Shown here: piece after piece, positions 1-8,906 of the stretch
Layout: the number at the start of each line of letters is the position of its first letter
How positions within the stretch are numbered: the stretch's first letter is position 1
NCBI RefSeq assembly: GCF_019834675.1
Contig: NZ_JABUBU010000009.1
Coordinates: forward strand, 48,301-112,300
Direction: 5' to 3'
Source: Rhodococcoides corynebacterioides
Lineage (GTDB): Bacteria > Actinomycetota > Actinomycetes > Mycobacteriales > Mycobacteriaceae
Length of the DNA stretch: 64,000 nt
Notes under the pieces: generated by a model
Database searches by the model: none
Seen by the model: the letters and a program-made list of their open reading frames with translations, nothing else
Told to the model about the DNA's origin: nothing
Position numbers and translations under genes: made by a program

Positions 1-1209
1 ATCACCGCCCAGTCGACGGTCGAGTCCGCGACCGCCGCGCGCGGTGCGTACCGCGTGGTGACGCTGCGCGAGGAGGACTACGACGCCGTGTCGGCCGAGC
101 TGGGCGCCCTGCCCGGGATCGCCGTCACCGAGGAGTCGGACCTCGTGTCGACGGACCGGACCTTCGCGCCGGACCTGGTGAGCCAGGTCAAGAAGACCGT
201 CATGGACCGCGTCGACGGCGCGGCGGGGTGGAGCGTCGTCGCCGTCAACGCCAACGGCGCCGACGTCGGCGTCCTCACCGAGACCGCGCCGGAACCGGTG
301 CCGTCCATCAGCATCAGCCTCGATCGGCCGGTTCAGGTGGCCGCGCAGAACGCGGTGAACGTCTCCCGCGACCAGGCGATGATGGTGGTGATGCAGCCGT
401 CGACCGGCGACATCCTGGCCGTGGCGCAGAACGAGGCCGCCGATCGCGACGGCCCGGTCGCGTCCATGGGCCTGTATCCGCCGGGGTCGACGTTCAAGAT
501 CGTCACGGCGGGCGCGGCCATCGCGGAGGGTCTCGCGACTCCGTCCACCACCGTGCCGTGCCCCGGTCGCATCGTGATCGGTGAGCGCAGCGTGCCCAAC
601 TACAACGAGTTCTCGCTCGGCGACGTCTCGATGAGCACGGCGTTCACGCGATCGTGCAACACCTCGTTCGCCAAACTCGCCAGCGAGATGGGGCCCGACG
701 ACCTGACCAGCGCGGCAGCCATGTTCGGCATCGGCCCCGAGTACACGGTGACGGGCCTACCCACCGAATCCGGTTCGGTTCCGCCCGCGCCGGATCTGGT
801 GCAGCGCACCGAGGACGGATTCGGCCAGGGCAAGGTGCTCGTGTCCACGTTCGGCATGGCGCTCGCCGCGGCGACCGTGGCGCACGGCAGTACGCCGGTG
901 CCGCGGCTGATCCAGGGCGAGGACACGACGATCGAGGGGGAGCGGCCGGCGGTCGATCCGGCCGTCGTCGACGGGTTGCGCGGCATGATGCGGTCGGTGG
1001 TCACCAGCGGCACGGCCGACCGGATCGCCGATCAGGGCGAGGTCTACGGCAAGACCGGCGAAGCGGAGGTCGACGGCGGATCGCACGCGTGGTTCGTCGG
1101 GTATCGCGGCGACCTGGCGTTCGCCACGCTCGTCGTGCGCGGCGGCAGTTCCGACAACGCCGTCGCCGTGACGCGAGACATGATCACGGCGCTGCCCGAG
1201 GGCTACTGA
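1..1209 (+). CDS. Penicillin-binding protein, transpeptidase part (5' end outside window)
   Basis: The open frame enters the window at base 1 and ends at TGA 1207-1209, so only about the last 402 residues of a roughly 600-residue class B-type penicillin-binding protein are present. The three transpeptidase motifs are visible: STFK with the acyl-enzyme serine at 487-498, SCN at 652-660 and KTG at 1051-1059. The fragment starts in what looks like the dimer or MecA-N-like linker domain. It would cross-link peptidoglycan outside the membrane. The position just before map matches the mycobacterial penicillin-binding lipoprotein (Rv2864c type); that is inference, because the signal peptide is not in view. 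Confidence 0.9.
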   Translation: MTAQSTVESATAARGAYRVVTLREEDYDAVSAELGALPGIAVTEESDLVSTDRTFAPDLVSQVKKTVMDRVDGAAGWSVVAVNANGADVGVLTETAPEPVPSISISLDRPVQVAAQNAVNVSRDQAMMVVMQPSTGDILAVAQNEAADRDGPVASMGLYPPGSTFKIVTAGAAIAEGLATPSTTVPCPGRIVIGERSVPNYNEFSLGDVSMSTAFTRSCNTSFAKLASEMGPDDLTSAAAMFGIGPEYTVTGLPTESGSVPPAPDLVQRTEDGFGQGKVLVSTFGMALAAATVAHGSTPVPRLIQGEDTTIEGERPAVDPAVVDGLRGMMRSVVTSGTADRIADQGEVYGKTGEAEVDGGSHAWFVGYRGDLAFATLVVRGGSSDNAVAVTRDMITALPEGY

Positions 1210-1217
1210 CCGCGGAC

Positions 1218-1223
1218 TACGCT
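1218..1223 (+). promoter_or_regulatory. -10 element TACGCT of map
   Basis: TACGCT lies 6 bases before the map ATG at 1230, with no Shine-Dalgarno sequence between. The spacing fits a leaderless transcript. No convincing -35 box is seen. Confidence 0.5.
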
Positions 1224-1229
1224 CGGGGC

Positions 1230-2087
1230 ATGGCTGTCCGCACCGTCCTCGAACCCGGCACCGTCTCCGACGTGCTCCCCGTCCCCAAGCACATCGAGCG
1301 GCCGGAGTACGCCTGGAAGAAGACCGCCCGCGAGGGTTCGGAGCCCTGGGTGCAGACGCCGGAGACCATCGAGAAGATGCGGGTGGCGTCGCGCATCGCC
1401 GCGCAGGCACTGCGGGAGGCGGGCAACGCCGTGGCTCCGGGCGTGACCACCGACGCGCTCGATCGCATCGCCCACGAGTACATGATCGACCACGGTGCGT
1501 ACCCGTCGACGTTGGGCTACAAGGGTTTTCCCAAGTCCTGCTGCACCTCGCTCAACGAGGTGATCTGCCACGGCATCCCCGACTCGACGGTGATCCAGGA
1601 CGGCGACATCGTCAACATCGACGTCACCGCGTACATCGACGGCGTCCACGGGGACACCAACGCGACCTTCCTCGCCGGGGACGTCTCCGAGGAGGCGCGG
1701 CTGCTGGTCGAGCGGACGCACGAGGCCACGATGCGGGCCATCAAGGCCGTCAAGCCGGGCCGAGCGCTCAACGTCGTGGGCCGGGTCATCGAGTCGTACG
1801 CGAACCGGTTCGGGTACGGCGTGGTGCGGGACTTCACCGGCCACGGGGTGGGCACGACGTTCCACAACGGCCTGGTGGTGCTGCACTACGACGAGCCGAC
1901 CGTTGACACCGTCATCGAACCGGGCATGACGTTCACGATCGAGCCGATGATCAACCTCGGCGGCATCGACTGGGAGCAGTGGAACGACGGGTGGACTGTC
2001 GTCACCAAGGACCGGTCGTGGACTGCGCAGTTCGAGCACACCCTCGTCGTCACCGAATCCGGCGCCGAGATCCTCACCCTGCCGTGA
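1230..2087 (+). CDS. map: Methionine aminopeptidase, type I
   Basis: This 285-residue protein is a metal-dependent enzyme that removes the initiator methionine from new proteins in the cytosol. All five metal ligands are recognisable: Asp in NIDVTAY, Asp in HGDTN, His in TGHGVG, Glu in TIEPM and Glu in QFEHT. The N-terminal extension of about 40 residues, ending in a PEYAWK-type segment, and the total length match mycobacterial MapB (285 residues). ATG 1230 is chosen because the homologous N-terminus begins here and a -10-like TACGCT sits just upstream. The stop overlaps the cobQ start by four bases. Confidence 0.95.
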   Translation: MAVRTVLEPGTVSDVLPVPKHIERPEYAWKKTAREGSEPWVQTPETIEKMRVASRIAAQALREAGNAVAPGVTTDALDRIAHEYMIDHGAYPSTLGYKGFPKSCCTSLNEVICHGIPDSTVIQDGDIVNIDVTAYIDGVHGDTNATFLAGDVSEEARLLVERTHEATMRAIKAVKPGRALNVVGRVIESYANRFGYGVVRDFTGHGVGTTFHNGLVVLHYDEPTVDTVIEPGMTFTIEPMINLGGIDWEQWNDGWTVVTKDRSWTAQFEHTLVVTESGAEILTLP

Positions 2088-3604
2088 CCCCGTCGCCGCT
2101 CGCCGGCGCACTGCTCGTGGCGGGAACCACGTCGGACGCGGGGAAGAGCGTGCTGGTCGCCGGGCTGTGTCGGCTGCTCGCGCGGCGGGGCGTGCGCGTC
2201 GCGCCGTTCAAGGCGCAGAACATGTCCAACAACTCGGTGGTGACGCTCGACGGCGGAGAGATCGGCCGCGCCCAGGCGCTGCAGGCGCGGGCGTGCGGCC
2301 TCGAACCCAGCGTGCGGTTCAATCCGGTGCTGCTCAAGCCCGGTGGCGACCGGACGTCGCAACTGGTGGTCCGGGGTCGGGCCACCGGATCGGTCGGCGC
2401 GCGCGACTACGTGGCCCATCGCGAGGCGCTGCGCGCCGTCGTCGCGGAGGATCTGGCGTCGCTCCGCGCCGAGTTCGACGTCGTCCTCTGCGAGGGCGCA
2501 GGGTCACCGGCCGAGATCAACCTGCGCGCCACGGACCTGGCCAATCTGGGCCTCGCGCGGGCGGCGGACCTGCCGGTGCTCGTGGTGGGCGACATCGACC
2601 GTGGGGGAGTGCTGGCGCACTTCTTCGGCACCCTGGGCATCCTCGATCCGGCGGACCAGGCGCTGATCGCGGGGTTCGTCGTCAACAAGTTCCGGGGCGA
2701 TCCGGCGTTGCTGCAGCCCGGCCTCGACACGCTGCGCGAGCGCACAGGCCGGCCCACCTACGGCGTGATGCCCTTCGACGAGGGCCTGTGGCTGGACGCG
2801 GAGGATTCGTTGGGGACGACGGCCGACGCTCCGGTGGGACGGCCCCGTCCACCCGTCGGGACCCAGTGGTTGCGGGTCGCCGCGATCCGCCTGCCGCGTG
2901 TGTCGAACTCCACCGACGTCGAGGCGCTGGCGTGCGAACCGGGGGTCAGCGTGCATTGGGCCACCGAGCCGTCACGGTTGGTCGACGCCGACCTGGTGGT
3001 GCTGCCCGGCTCCAAGGCCACCGTGCACGACCTGGAGTGGTTGCGCCGCACCGGCATCGCCGACGAGATCACGCGGCGGGTCGAGCGCGGCGGTCCGGTC
3101 CTGGGCATCTGCGGGGGATACCAGATGCTGGGTCGACGCATCGCCGACGAGGTGGAGTCGGGCGCGGGTGTCGTGGCCGGGCTCGGCGTGCTCGACCTCG
3201 AGATCGACTTCCGGCCGGACAAGGTGCTGCGTCGGGTGGAGTCGCCGAACGGGTTGCGCGGGTACGAGATTCATCACGGACGCGTCGTGCATTCGGCCGA
3301 TCCGGCGTGGTTCGACGGCGCGGACGGCGCCGGGGAGGGCAGCGCGCGGTCGGCCGTGTGGGGCACGCACTGGCACGGACTGCTCGAGAACGACGCGTTC
3401 CGGCGGGCGTGGCTGACCGACGTCGCCGACCGGGCGGGTCGGCGCGGGTTCGTCGTCGCGCCCGATACCGACGTGGACGCGCTGCGCACGGCCCAGGTGG
3501 ACCTGCTGGCGGATCTCGTGGAGAACTCCCTCGACGTGGACGCCGTGACGACGCTCCTCGCCGAGGGAGTTCCCGCGGACCTGCCGGTGCTCACCGTGCG
3601 GTGA
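2084..3604 (+). CDS. cobQ: Cobyric acid synthase
   Basis: CobQ amidates the b, d, e and g side chains of adenosylcobyrinic acid a,c-diamide, using glutamine and ATP, late in cobalamin synthesis. The protein has 506 residues. The N-terminal P-loop-like GTTSDAGKS is at residues 14-22. A C-terminal class I glutamine amidotransferase domain has the nucleophile Cys in GICGGYQ near residue 343 and the His in THWHG near 431. GTG 2084 overlaps the map stop (GTGA), indicating translational coupling. The gene ends one base before a convergent ABC-transporter operon. No cobalamin riboswitch is possible in this overlap. Other cob genes lie at 12856-14867. Confidence 0.95.
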   Translation: MTPSPLAGALLVAGTTSDAGKSVLVAGLCRLLARRGVRVAPFKAQNMSNNSVVTLDGGEIGRAQALQARACGLEPSVRFNPVLLKPGGDRTSQLVVRGRATGSVGARDYVAHREALRAVVAEDLASLRAEFDVVLCEGAGSPAEINLRATDLANLGLARAADLPVLVVGDIDRGGVLAHFFGTLGILDPADQALIAGFVVNKFRGDPALLQPGLDTLRERTGRPTYGVMPFDEGLWLDAEDSLGTTADAPVGRPRPPVGTQWLRVAAIRLPRVSNSTDVEALACEPGVSVHWATEPSRLVDADLVVLPGSKATVHDLEWLRRTGIADEITRRVERGGPVLGICGGYQMLGRRIADEVESGAGVVAGLGVLDLEIDFRPDKVLRRVESPNGLRGYEIHHGRVVHSADPAWFDGADGAGEGSARSAVWGTHWHGLLENDAFRRAWLTDVADRAGRRGFVVAPDTDVDALRTAQVDLLADLVENSLDVDAVTTLLAEGVPADLPVLTVR

Positions 3605-3605
3605 G

Positions 3606-4340
3606 TCAGACCGTGGTGCGGCGTAGCACCGCCCACACCCCGGGGGTGGCCAGCGCGGTCAGCGCCAGCGGAAGCAGCACCATCGTCACCGACCGGGGAG
3701 CGTCGGCGATCGCCGTGCCCACCGGCACCCACCAGCTCTGCCACGTGAAGACGACCACGACCACGCCGAGGGCCAGGGTGGCCAGCAGACCGGTGGCCCA
3801 CATTCCCACCGCGCGCCACCGAAGGTAGATCGCGCCGGCCAGGACGCCGACGGTGTTCGCGAGCGCGATCACCGTCACGAAGAACGCGAACTCCGTGACG
3901 ACGGAGCCGGCGACGGGGGCGCTGAGCGAGAACAGTCGCATGCCGACGCCGAATCCGTCGGTGACGCGTTCGACAGCCGACAGCGCGATCATCAGCGTCC
4001 CGAACAGCAGCGCGTGGATCACGACGACGGCGGTGGTGGCCCGGAAGAACTCCCAGCGGGTGACGCCCAGACCGGAGACGAACGGGAAGAACTGGTTGAC
4101 CGACTGCGCGAACAGGACGAGGCCGAAGAAGAACACGAACGACGCGCCGCCGGTGTTGACCTCCGCGCTGCCGCGGGGGACCAGCGCGAGCACGGTCCAC
4201 GTGATGCCGGCGATGACCGCCAGGATCCCGATGGGCCACAGGAACGCGATCTGCCAGTTCTGCGCATGCACGCGGGCGACGGCCGTGAGGCGTGACCGGG
4301 CGGGGGCCGCGGCGGACGGAGGAGCGAGAACCGTACTCAC
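3606..4340 (-). CDS. ABC transporter permease-like membrane protein
   Basis: This 244-residue protein has about six hydrophobic segments, beginning near residue 32 (FLWPIGILAVIAG) and continuing to a C-terminal pair. It has no ATPase motifs. It is the third gene of a minus-strand operon after a YtrA-type GntR regulator and an ABC ATPase, so it is most likely the membrane component of that transporter or a membrane-stress module. GTG 4340 overlaps the ATPase stop as GTGA. The substrate cannot be read from sequence. Cell-envelope antibiotic stress is typical of YtrA-linked transporters, but that is inference. Confidence 0.8.
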   Translation of the reverse strand: MSTVLAPPSAAAPARSRLTAVARVHAQNWQIAFLWPIGILAVIAGITWTVLALVPRGSAEVNTGGASFVFFFGLVLFAQSVNQFFPFVSGLGVTRWEFFRATTAVVVIHALLFGTLMIALSAVERVTDGFGVGMRLFSLSAPVAGSVVTEFAFFVTVIALANTVGVLAGAIYLRWRAVGMWATGLLATLALGVVVVVFTWQSWWVPVGTAIADAPRSVTMVLLPLALTALATPGVWAVLRRTTV

Positions 4341-5221
4341 GAGGACACCTTTCGACGGGTGGTGCTGGCGACCACGAACTGCTGGAGGGACACCGGTTCG
4401 ACACTCAGGCCGGCGGCGCGGGCGGCGGCGAGTGCCGCGTCGGCGAGGGGGCCGTCGACGGTGCTGCGCGCCATCGACCCCATCGACTCGTGGTGCAGCA
4501 CCGACAGGCCGGTGGTCACGTCGGCCACGCTGTCGGCGCGCCCGCTGATCGTGACGGCTCGACCGCGCAGGCCCTCGGCGTCGTCGTCGACCACGATGCG
4601 TCCGCCGTCGACCACCACCACGCGGTCCACCAGATCGGCCACCTCGTCGATCAGGTGCGTCGACAGCACCACCGTGCGCGGATGCTCGGCGTAATCGGCG
4701 AGCAGACGGTCGTAGAACAGCTGGCGGGAGACCGCGTCGAGGCCGAGGTACGGCTCGTCGAACAGGGTGAGCGGTGCGCGCGAGGCGAGTCCGACCACCA
4801 CGCCCAGCGCCGACGTCATCCCGCGGGAGAGCTTCTTGACCTTGCGTCGACGGGGAAGGTCGAAGTCCGCCATCAGGTCTCGGGCGAAGGTCTCGTCCCA
4901 GCGCGGCAGGATCGCGGCGGCGGCGTCGAGCACCTGTCCCACGCGGAAGTCGTCCGGGTACCGCTGGCTCTCCTTGACGAAGCAGACGTCCCGCAGTACC
5001 GCGTCGTTCTCGAACGGGCTCCCGCCGAACACCGACACCTCGCCGCCGTCCGCCCACTGCTGTCCCGTGAGGATCTGCAGCAGCGTCGTCTTGCCGGCGC
5101 CGTTGCGGCCGAGCAGACCGTGGATCGCGTGCTCGTGCACGTCGAAGGAGACGTCGACGAGGGCGTCCACGTCGCGGAAGCTCTTGCGCACGTTGCGCAC
5201 CGAGACCACCGGCGCGGTCAT
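4337..5221 (-). CDS. ABC transporter ATP-binding protein
   Basis: This 294-residue nucleotide-binding subunit has Walker A GRNGAGKTT, a signature-like KLSRGMTSAL where the usual LSGGQ is replaced by LSRGM, Walker B LTLFDEPYLGLD and the switch His in STHL. The LSRGM signature is common in YtrB/BcrA-like ATPases that have a GntR partner. A C-terminal extension of about 75 residues follows the core. ATG 5221 overlaps the regulator stop (ATGA) and its own stop overlaps the permease start, so the three genes form one translationally coupled operon. Confidence 0.93.
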   Translation of the reverse strand: MTAPVVSVRNVRKSFRDVDALVDVSFDVHEHAIHGLLGRNGAGKTTLLQILTGQQWADGGEVSVFGGSPFENDAVLRDVCFVKESQRYPDDFRVGQVLDAAAAILPRWDETFARDLMADFDLPRRRKVKKLSRGMTSALGVVVGLASRAPLTLFDEPYLGLDAVSRQLFYDRLLADYAEHPRTVVLSTHLIDEVADLVDRVVVVDGGRIVVDDDAEGLRGRAVTISGRADSVADVTTGLSVLHHESMGSMARSTVDGPLADAALAAARAAGLSVEPVSLQQFVVASTTRRKVSS

Positions 5222-5625
5222 CGTGCCCCCTCCCGTGACGCCGGGGCCGGCGCGGCCGCGCGGTCGGAGATCATGCCCATGATCTCGTCGGGTCCGAGGC
5301 CGAGCTTGCGGGCCTCGGCCACCAGGGGTGTGACGTACTGCTCGGCGAAGCGCTCGCGGCGCCGGAAGCGCAACGCGTCGCGGGCGCCCGTGGTGACGAA
5401 CATTCCGATACCTCGCTTCTTGTAGAGGATGCCGTCCGCGACGAGGTGCCCGAGGCCCTTGCCGGCGGTGGCGGGGTTGATGCGGTGGAACGCGGCCAAC
5501 TCGTTGGTCGACGGCACCTGCGCCTCTTCGGCGAGCGACCCGTCGATGATGGAGTTCTCGATCATCTCGGCGATCTGCAGGAAGATCGGCCGACCGTCGT
5601 CGATCACGAGGACCACCAGGTGCAT
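5218..5625 (-). CDS. GntR-family transcriptional regulator, YtrA type
   Basis: This 135-residue protein carries an N-terminal winged helix of the GntR type: IFLQIAEMIENSI, then PSTNELA, then a recognition region NPATAGKGLGHL, and a wing ending GIGMFVT. Only a short C-terminal helical tail follows, as in the YtrA subfamily. It heads the ABC operon and probably represses it by binding the dyad at 5635-5658, ten bases before its own start. No Shine-Dalgarno sequence precedes ATG 5625, so the message may be nearly leaderless. A GTG a few codons later is an alternative start. Confidence 0.92.
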   Translation of the reverse strand: MHLVVLVIDDGRPIFLQIAEMIENSIIDGSLAEEAQVPSTNELAAFHRINPATAGKGLGHLVADGILYKKRGIGMFVTTGARDALRFRRRERFAEQYVTPLVAEARKLGLGPDEIMGMISDRAAAPAPASREGAR

Positions 5626-5634
5626 TGGTTGGGT

Positions 5635-5658
5635 GGTTCATTACTCATGTAATTAACC
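5635..5658. promoter_or_regulatory. Dyad operator upstream of the GntR/ABC operon
   Basis: GGTTCATTAC and GTAATTAACC are 10-base arms with one mismatch, separated by TCAT. The A/T-rich dyad stands out in this GC-rich DNA. It overlaps a possible minus-strand -10 (TAATGA at 5643-5638). The placement suggests autorepression by the adjacent GntR protein. Confidence 0.7.
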
Positions 5659-5697
5659 ATAGAAGCTCGACGACGGCGGCGCAAGACTCCGCTCGGG

Positions 5698-5703
5698 TAG
5701 CGT
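5698..5703 (+). promoter_or_regulatory. -10 element TAGCGT of the 5712 gene
   Basis: TAGCGT ends 8 bases before ATG 5712. No ribosome binding site lies between, consistent with leaderless transcription. Confidence 0.5.
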
Positions 5704-5711
5704 CGCTGACC

Positions 5712-6254
5712 ATGCAGACGCAGACCGTGTCGGTCCCCGCAGGAAACGTCGTGGTGCGAGTCGACGGACCCGACGCCGGTCACGCCGTCCTGCTGCTTCC
5801 GGACACGTCCGCGGCGCCGGACTCGTTCGACGACACCGCATCCCGGCTCACGACGTCCGACCTCCGCACCGTCGTGGTCGAGCCAGGCGTGGGCCTCGGC
5901 GACAACGATCTGATCGCGCTGCTCGACGCCCTGAAACTGCCCTGGGTCAACCTGGTCGGCCGCGGAGACGGCGCCGACCGCGCCTGGTCACTGGCCGCCC
6001 GCACCTTCGGTCGCGTGTCCAGCCTGGTGGTGATCGACCGCGGACACCCCGCCGTCCACGGCGACACGTCCTGTCCCGCAGTGGAACTGCGCACCACGAT
6101 GGTGGTCACCGACCCGTCGGCGCAGGAGGCCGCTTCGGCGAGCAGCCGCTACGTCTACGGCGACTATCGGGTGATGCCGCTCGACACCGGGGACCCCGCC
6201 GCCGCGGCCGCTGCCCTGGCCACGGAGGTCGTGATGCGTACCAGCGCCTGGTAG
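5712..6254 (+). CDS. Alpha/beta-hydrolase-like protein lacking the nucleophile
   Basis: This 180-residue protein has the alternating strand and helix pattern of a small alpha/beta hydrolase: a first strand AVLLLPDTSAA, and a strand-turn-helix NLVGRGDGADRAWSLA near residues 80-95 at the place of the nucleophile elbow. The usual GxSxG there reads GRGDG (residues 83-87), so the catalytic Ser is absent. The final His region is also not obvious. It is probably non-catalytic or highly divergent. It is transcribed away from the GntR/ABC operon and converges on mtr. ATG 5712 is supported by the TAGCGT element; upstream in-frame starts would run into the GntR operator. Confidence 0.75.
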   Translation: MQTQTVSVPAGNVVVRVDGPDAGHAVLLLPDTSAAPDSFDDTASRLTTSDLRTVVVEPGVGLGDNDLIALLDALKLPWVNLVGRGDGADRAWSLAARTFGRVSSLVVIDRGHPAVHGDTSCPAVELRTTMVVTDPSAQEAASASSRYVYGDYRVMPLDTGDPAAAAAALATEVVMRTSAW

Positions 6255-6269
6255 GGCCCGCAGGCGCCG

Positions 6270-6339
6270 CGATCCGCGCGAGTTCCAGTGATCCGCTGCT
6301 GCTGCAGGCGACGCGGAGTGCTGGAACCGGCGCGGATCG
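6270..6339. terminator. Large hairpin between convergent genes
   Basis: Arms 6270-6288 and 6321-6339 are 19 bases long with two mismatches, and a shorter stem is nested in the loop (TCCGC 6292-6296 with GCGGA 6313-6317). The hairpin sits between the stop of the 5712 gene and the stop of mtr, so a bidirectional terminator is likely. There is no T-tract, which is usual in this group. Confidence 0.6.
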
Positions 6340-6347
6340 GCCGACCG

Positions 6348-7739
6348 CTAGAGGTCGAGGCCCAGGAGCGCGTTCTCGACCACCTCGGGGAGGGCGGGGT
6401 GGATCCAGTACTGGCCGCGGGCGATCTCCCGGACGGTCTGCCCGAAGGTGATGGCCTGGATGAGCGGCTGGATCACCGTCGGAGCCTGCTCGCCGATGAT
6501 GTGCGCACCGAGCAGACGCCCGGTGGCGCGGTCGGCGACGACCTTGCACAGCCCCTCGTGGTCCTCCATGGCCCAGCCGTAGGCGACGTCGGCGTACTTC
6601 TGCACCTTGACGGCGACGTCGTACCCCTGGTCGCGGGCCTCGCGCTCGGTGAGGCCGACCTCGGCAATCATCGGGTCGGTGAAGATCGCCGACGGGACGT
6701 AGCGGTGGTCGAACGTCGCCCATCCGGTGGTGTCGGTCCAGTCGGGCCGCAGCACGTTGTCCTGCACCACGCGCGCCTCGGCGTTGGCGACGTGCTTGAG
6801 CTGGTACGGCGAGGACACGTCACCCAGGGCGAAGACGCCTTCGGCGGTGGTGCGGCCGAACTCGTCGACCCGGATGCCGCCGTCGTCGCGCAGCTCGATG
6901 CCGGCGGCCTCGGCGCCGATGCGGTCGCCGTTGGGCACGCGACCCGCCGCGACGAGGAGAGCGTCGCCGGTGACCTCGGAGCCGTCGGACAGCGTGACGA
7001 CGACGGTGGAGCCGTCCTCGCGGGCGCCGACGGCCTCGACTCCGCGCCGCACGTCCCACTTGGCCGCGGCGAGATCGGTGAAGTGGGCGGAGAGCTCCTC
7101 GTCGGACTTGCGCAGCATGCGGTCCTTGCGGACGAGCACGGTGACGCGGGAGCCGAGGGCGGAGAAGACGTGCGCGAACTCCGCGGCGATGTACCCCGAC
7201 CCGACCACGATCAGGTGTTCCGGTAGGTCCTTCAGCCGCATGATGTCGTCGTTGGTGTGGTATCGGACGCCGCTGGTGGCGATGGCTTCGGGGATCACCG
7301 GGCGGGACCCCGCGCCGACGACGACGCGGTCGGCCGTGACGATGCGACCGTCGCCGGTGTCGATCCGACGCGGCCCGACGAACGTCGCGTGCGAGGAGTA
7401 CAGCGTGACGTTGGGGGAGCCGTCGCCGCGCCGATAGTTCTCGCCGCCCTCGGCGATGGGGTCGATACGACCGAAGACGCGGTCGACGATGTCCTGCCAC
7501 CGGACCCGCTCGAGGCGGGCGTCGATGCCGTAGCGCTCGGCGCGGCGCACGGTGTTGGCGACCTCGGCGGCGTAGACGAACATCTTGGTGGGGATGCAGC
7601 CCACGTTGATGCAGGTGCCGCCGAAGATCGACTCCTCGAACATGGCGACGGACAACCCGTCGAACCGCTCGTCGAGGATGGTGTTGGCGGAGCCGGACCC
7701 GATGATCGCGACGTCGACGTGCTGCTCCCTCGTGCTCAT
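6348..7739 (-). CDS. mtr: Mycothiol disulfide reductase
   Basis: Mtr reduces mycothione (MSSM) to mycothiol with NADPH, maintaining the actinobacterial thiol pool. The 463-residue protein has the FAD-binding N-terminus ([10 protein letters not shown]), the redox pair C43 and C48 in GGTCINVGC, an NAD(P) Rossmann segment [16 protein letters not shown], the FAD motif VFALGDVSS and the C-terminal dimer segment with catalytic His-Glu in [13 protein letters not shown]. The truncated first glycine motif (GSGSAN rather than GxGxxG) is typical of mycothione reductases. ATG 7739 overlaps the stop of the upstream hydrolase (ATGA), so they share a transcript. Confidence 0.95.
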   Translation of the reverse strand: MSTREQHVDVAIIGSGSANTILDERFDGLSVAMFEESIFGGTCINVGCIPTKMFVYAAEVANTVRRAERYGIDARLERVRWQDIVDRVFGRIDPIAEGGENYRRGDGSPNVTLYSSHATFVGPRRIDTGDGRIVTADRVVVGAGSRPVIPEAIATSGVRYHTNDDIMRLKDLPEHLIVVGSGYIAAEFAHVFSALGSRVTVLVRKDRMLRKSDEELSAHFTDLAAAKWDVRRGVEAVGAREDGSTVVVTLSDGSEVTGDALLVAAGRVPNGDRIGAEAAGIELRDDGGIRVDEFGRTTAEGVFALGDVSSPYQLKHVANAEARVVQDNVLRPDWTDTTGWATFDHRYVPSAIFTDPMIAEVGLTEREARDQGYDVAVKVQKYADVAYGWAMEDHEGLCKVVADRATGRLLGAHIIGEQAPTVIQPLIQAITFGQTVREIARGQYWIHPALPEVVENALLGLDL

Positions 7740-8779
7740 GCGCCGGTCGCCATCTCGGCGTGGTCGCCGCCGGTCGCGGCGTCACCGCCGACGGTCGCGG
7801 CGGCCCGCGCCTCGTGATCGTCGAGCCACGCGTCGAGTTCGTGGAACGCCCGCGCGAGGGGCTCGTCGGTGGAGAGGAAGACGTCGTGCCGCGCGCCCTC
7901 GACGGGCACGACGGTGGTGCGGTTGCCGAGGCAGCCGGCCCAGCGGGCGATCTGTCGGACGTCGAGCACCGCGTCCGCGGCGTCGACCTCGGGAATGTAC
8001 TGCTTGGAGAAGCGGGTGACCTTGGACCGCAGGATCAACGACGGAACGCCGACGTCCAGGCCCCGATGGAGACGCGCGTGTCCCCGGCGCACGGCGCGGA
8101 TCCACCCCAGCTTGATGGGGAAACCGGCGAGCGGCTTCCAGGACAGGTCGTAGCTCCAGTCGCCGCGTGCCTGCGCGCTGATGGACGAGCCGTACGTGTC
8201 GAGCCCCATGCCCGGCAGATCGCGCTTCGGTGCCACCTTGCCCAGAACGCCGAGCGCCACGGTGCCGACACTGCGGACCAGGGGCGGGCCCTGCAGGTCG
8301 AACCACGGGCTGTTGAGGATCAGCCCGGCGACCCCGGCCGCGGCGCTGCCGCCGGCGTGTTCGAGACGGTCGAGCCACAGCGGGACGATCAACCCGCCGG
8401 TGGAGTGGGCGGCCACCAGGACCGGGGCGCCGGTCTCCTCGCGCACGACGGCCAGGGCGCGGTTCAACTCCTCGTCGTAGAGCTCGAGGTCGGAGACGAA
8501 GTGCGGCGACTGGCCCTCGTCGAGGGAGCGCCCGCACTTGCGCAGGTCGAGTGCGTGGAACGCGTAGCCCCGGTCGACGAAGTGCTCGGCGAGGTGGCGC
8601 TGGAAGAAGTAGTCCGTGAACCCGTGGACGTAGAGAACCGCTCCGCGCGGCGTCGCCGGGGCGCGCCGGGACCGCACCAGGGTGGCCCGCACCTGTCCCT
8701 CGCCGTCGGGGTCGAGGCCGAGCGGTATGGTCAGTTGCTCGTAGTCGTCGCCGAGTACGTCCGGCGCCCATGTAGTCAC
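7736..8779 (-). CDS. Alpha/beta hydrolase, serine aminopeptidase/lysophospholipase type
   Basis: This 347-residue cytosolic hydrolase has the oxyanion segment LYVHGFTDY near residue 50, a nucleophile elbow AAHSTGG with Ser126, and the C-terminal catalytic His in [10 protein letters not shown]. It belongs to the monoacylglycerol-lipase-like family; its length and its position before mtr match the mycobacterial Rv2854 protein. The substrate is unknown. GTG 8779 is chosen because TACTGT lies 6 bases upstream on the same strand and the family begins with the TTWAPD-type segment. Its stop overlaps mtr. Confidence 0.88.
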   Translation of the reverse strand: MTTWAPDVLGDDYEQLTIPLGLDPDGEGQVRATLVRSRRAPATPRGAVLYVHGFTDYFFQRHLAEHFVDRGYAFHALDLRKCGRSLDEGQSPHFVSDLELYDEELNRALAVVREETGAPVLVAAHSTGGLIVPLWLDRLEHAGGSAAAGVAGLILNSPWFDLQGPPLVRSVGTVALGVLGKVAPKRDLPGMGLDTYGSSISAQARGDWSYDLSWKPLAGFPIKLGWIRAVRRGHARLHRGLDVGVPSLILRSKVTRFSKQYIPEVDAADAVLDVRQIARWAGCLGNRTTVVPVEGARHDVFLSTDEPLARAFHELDAWLDDHEARAAATVGGDAATGGDHAEMATGA

Positions 8780-8785
8780 CCTCAC

Positions 8786-8791
8786 ACAGTA
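8786..8791 (-). promoter_or_regulatory. -10 element TACTGT of the hydrolase-mtr operon
   Basis: On the minus strand, TACTGT lies 6 bases before GTG 8779, giving a leaderless arrangement. The remaining 115 bases to mqo hold no other gene. For mqo, a TACACC near 8831 is only a weak candidate. Confidence 0.5.
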
Positions 8792-8906
8792 GATGGCGTG
8801 AGAGCGGGGTCGCGAGGGGCACAATCGGGTACACCTCCGGTGGCGTGACGCGGGAGCGCGGCACCTGCCGTGGACAGAACTCGAGGCGAAGGAAGTCGAT
8901 CCAGCC

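Noticed and set aside
2040..2100. Cobalamin riboswitch before cobQ
   Set aside because: cobQ overlaps map by four bases and no B12-box-like structure is visible. None is seen before cobO either.
3606..5057. Apparent long fusion upstream of the ABC permease
   Set aside because: The upstream part is the ATPase gene in the wrong frame; the permease begins at GTG 4340 with a 4-base overlap.
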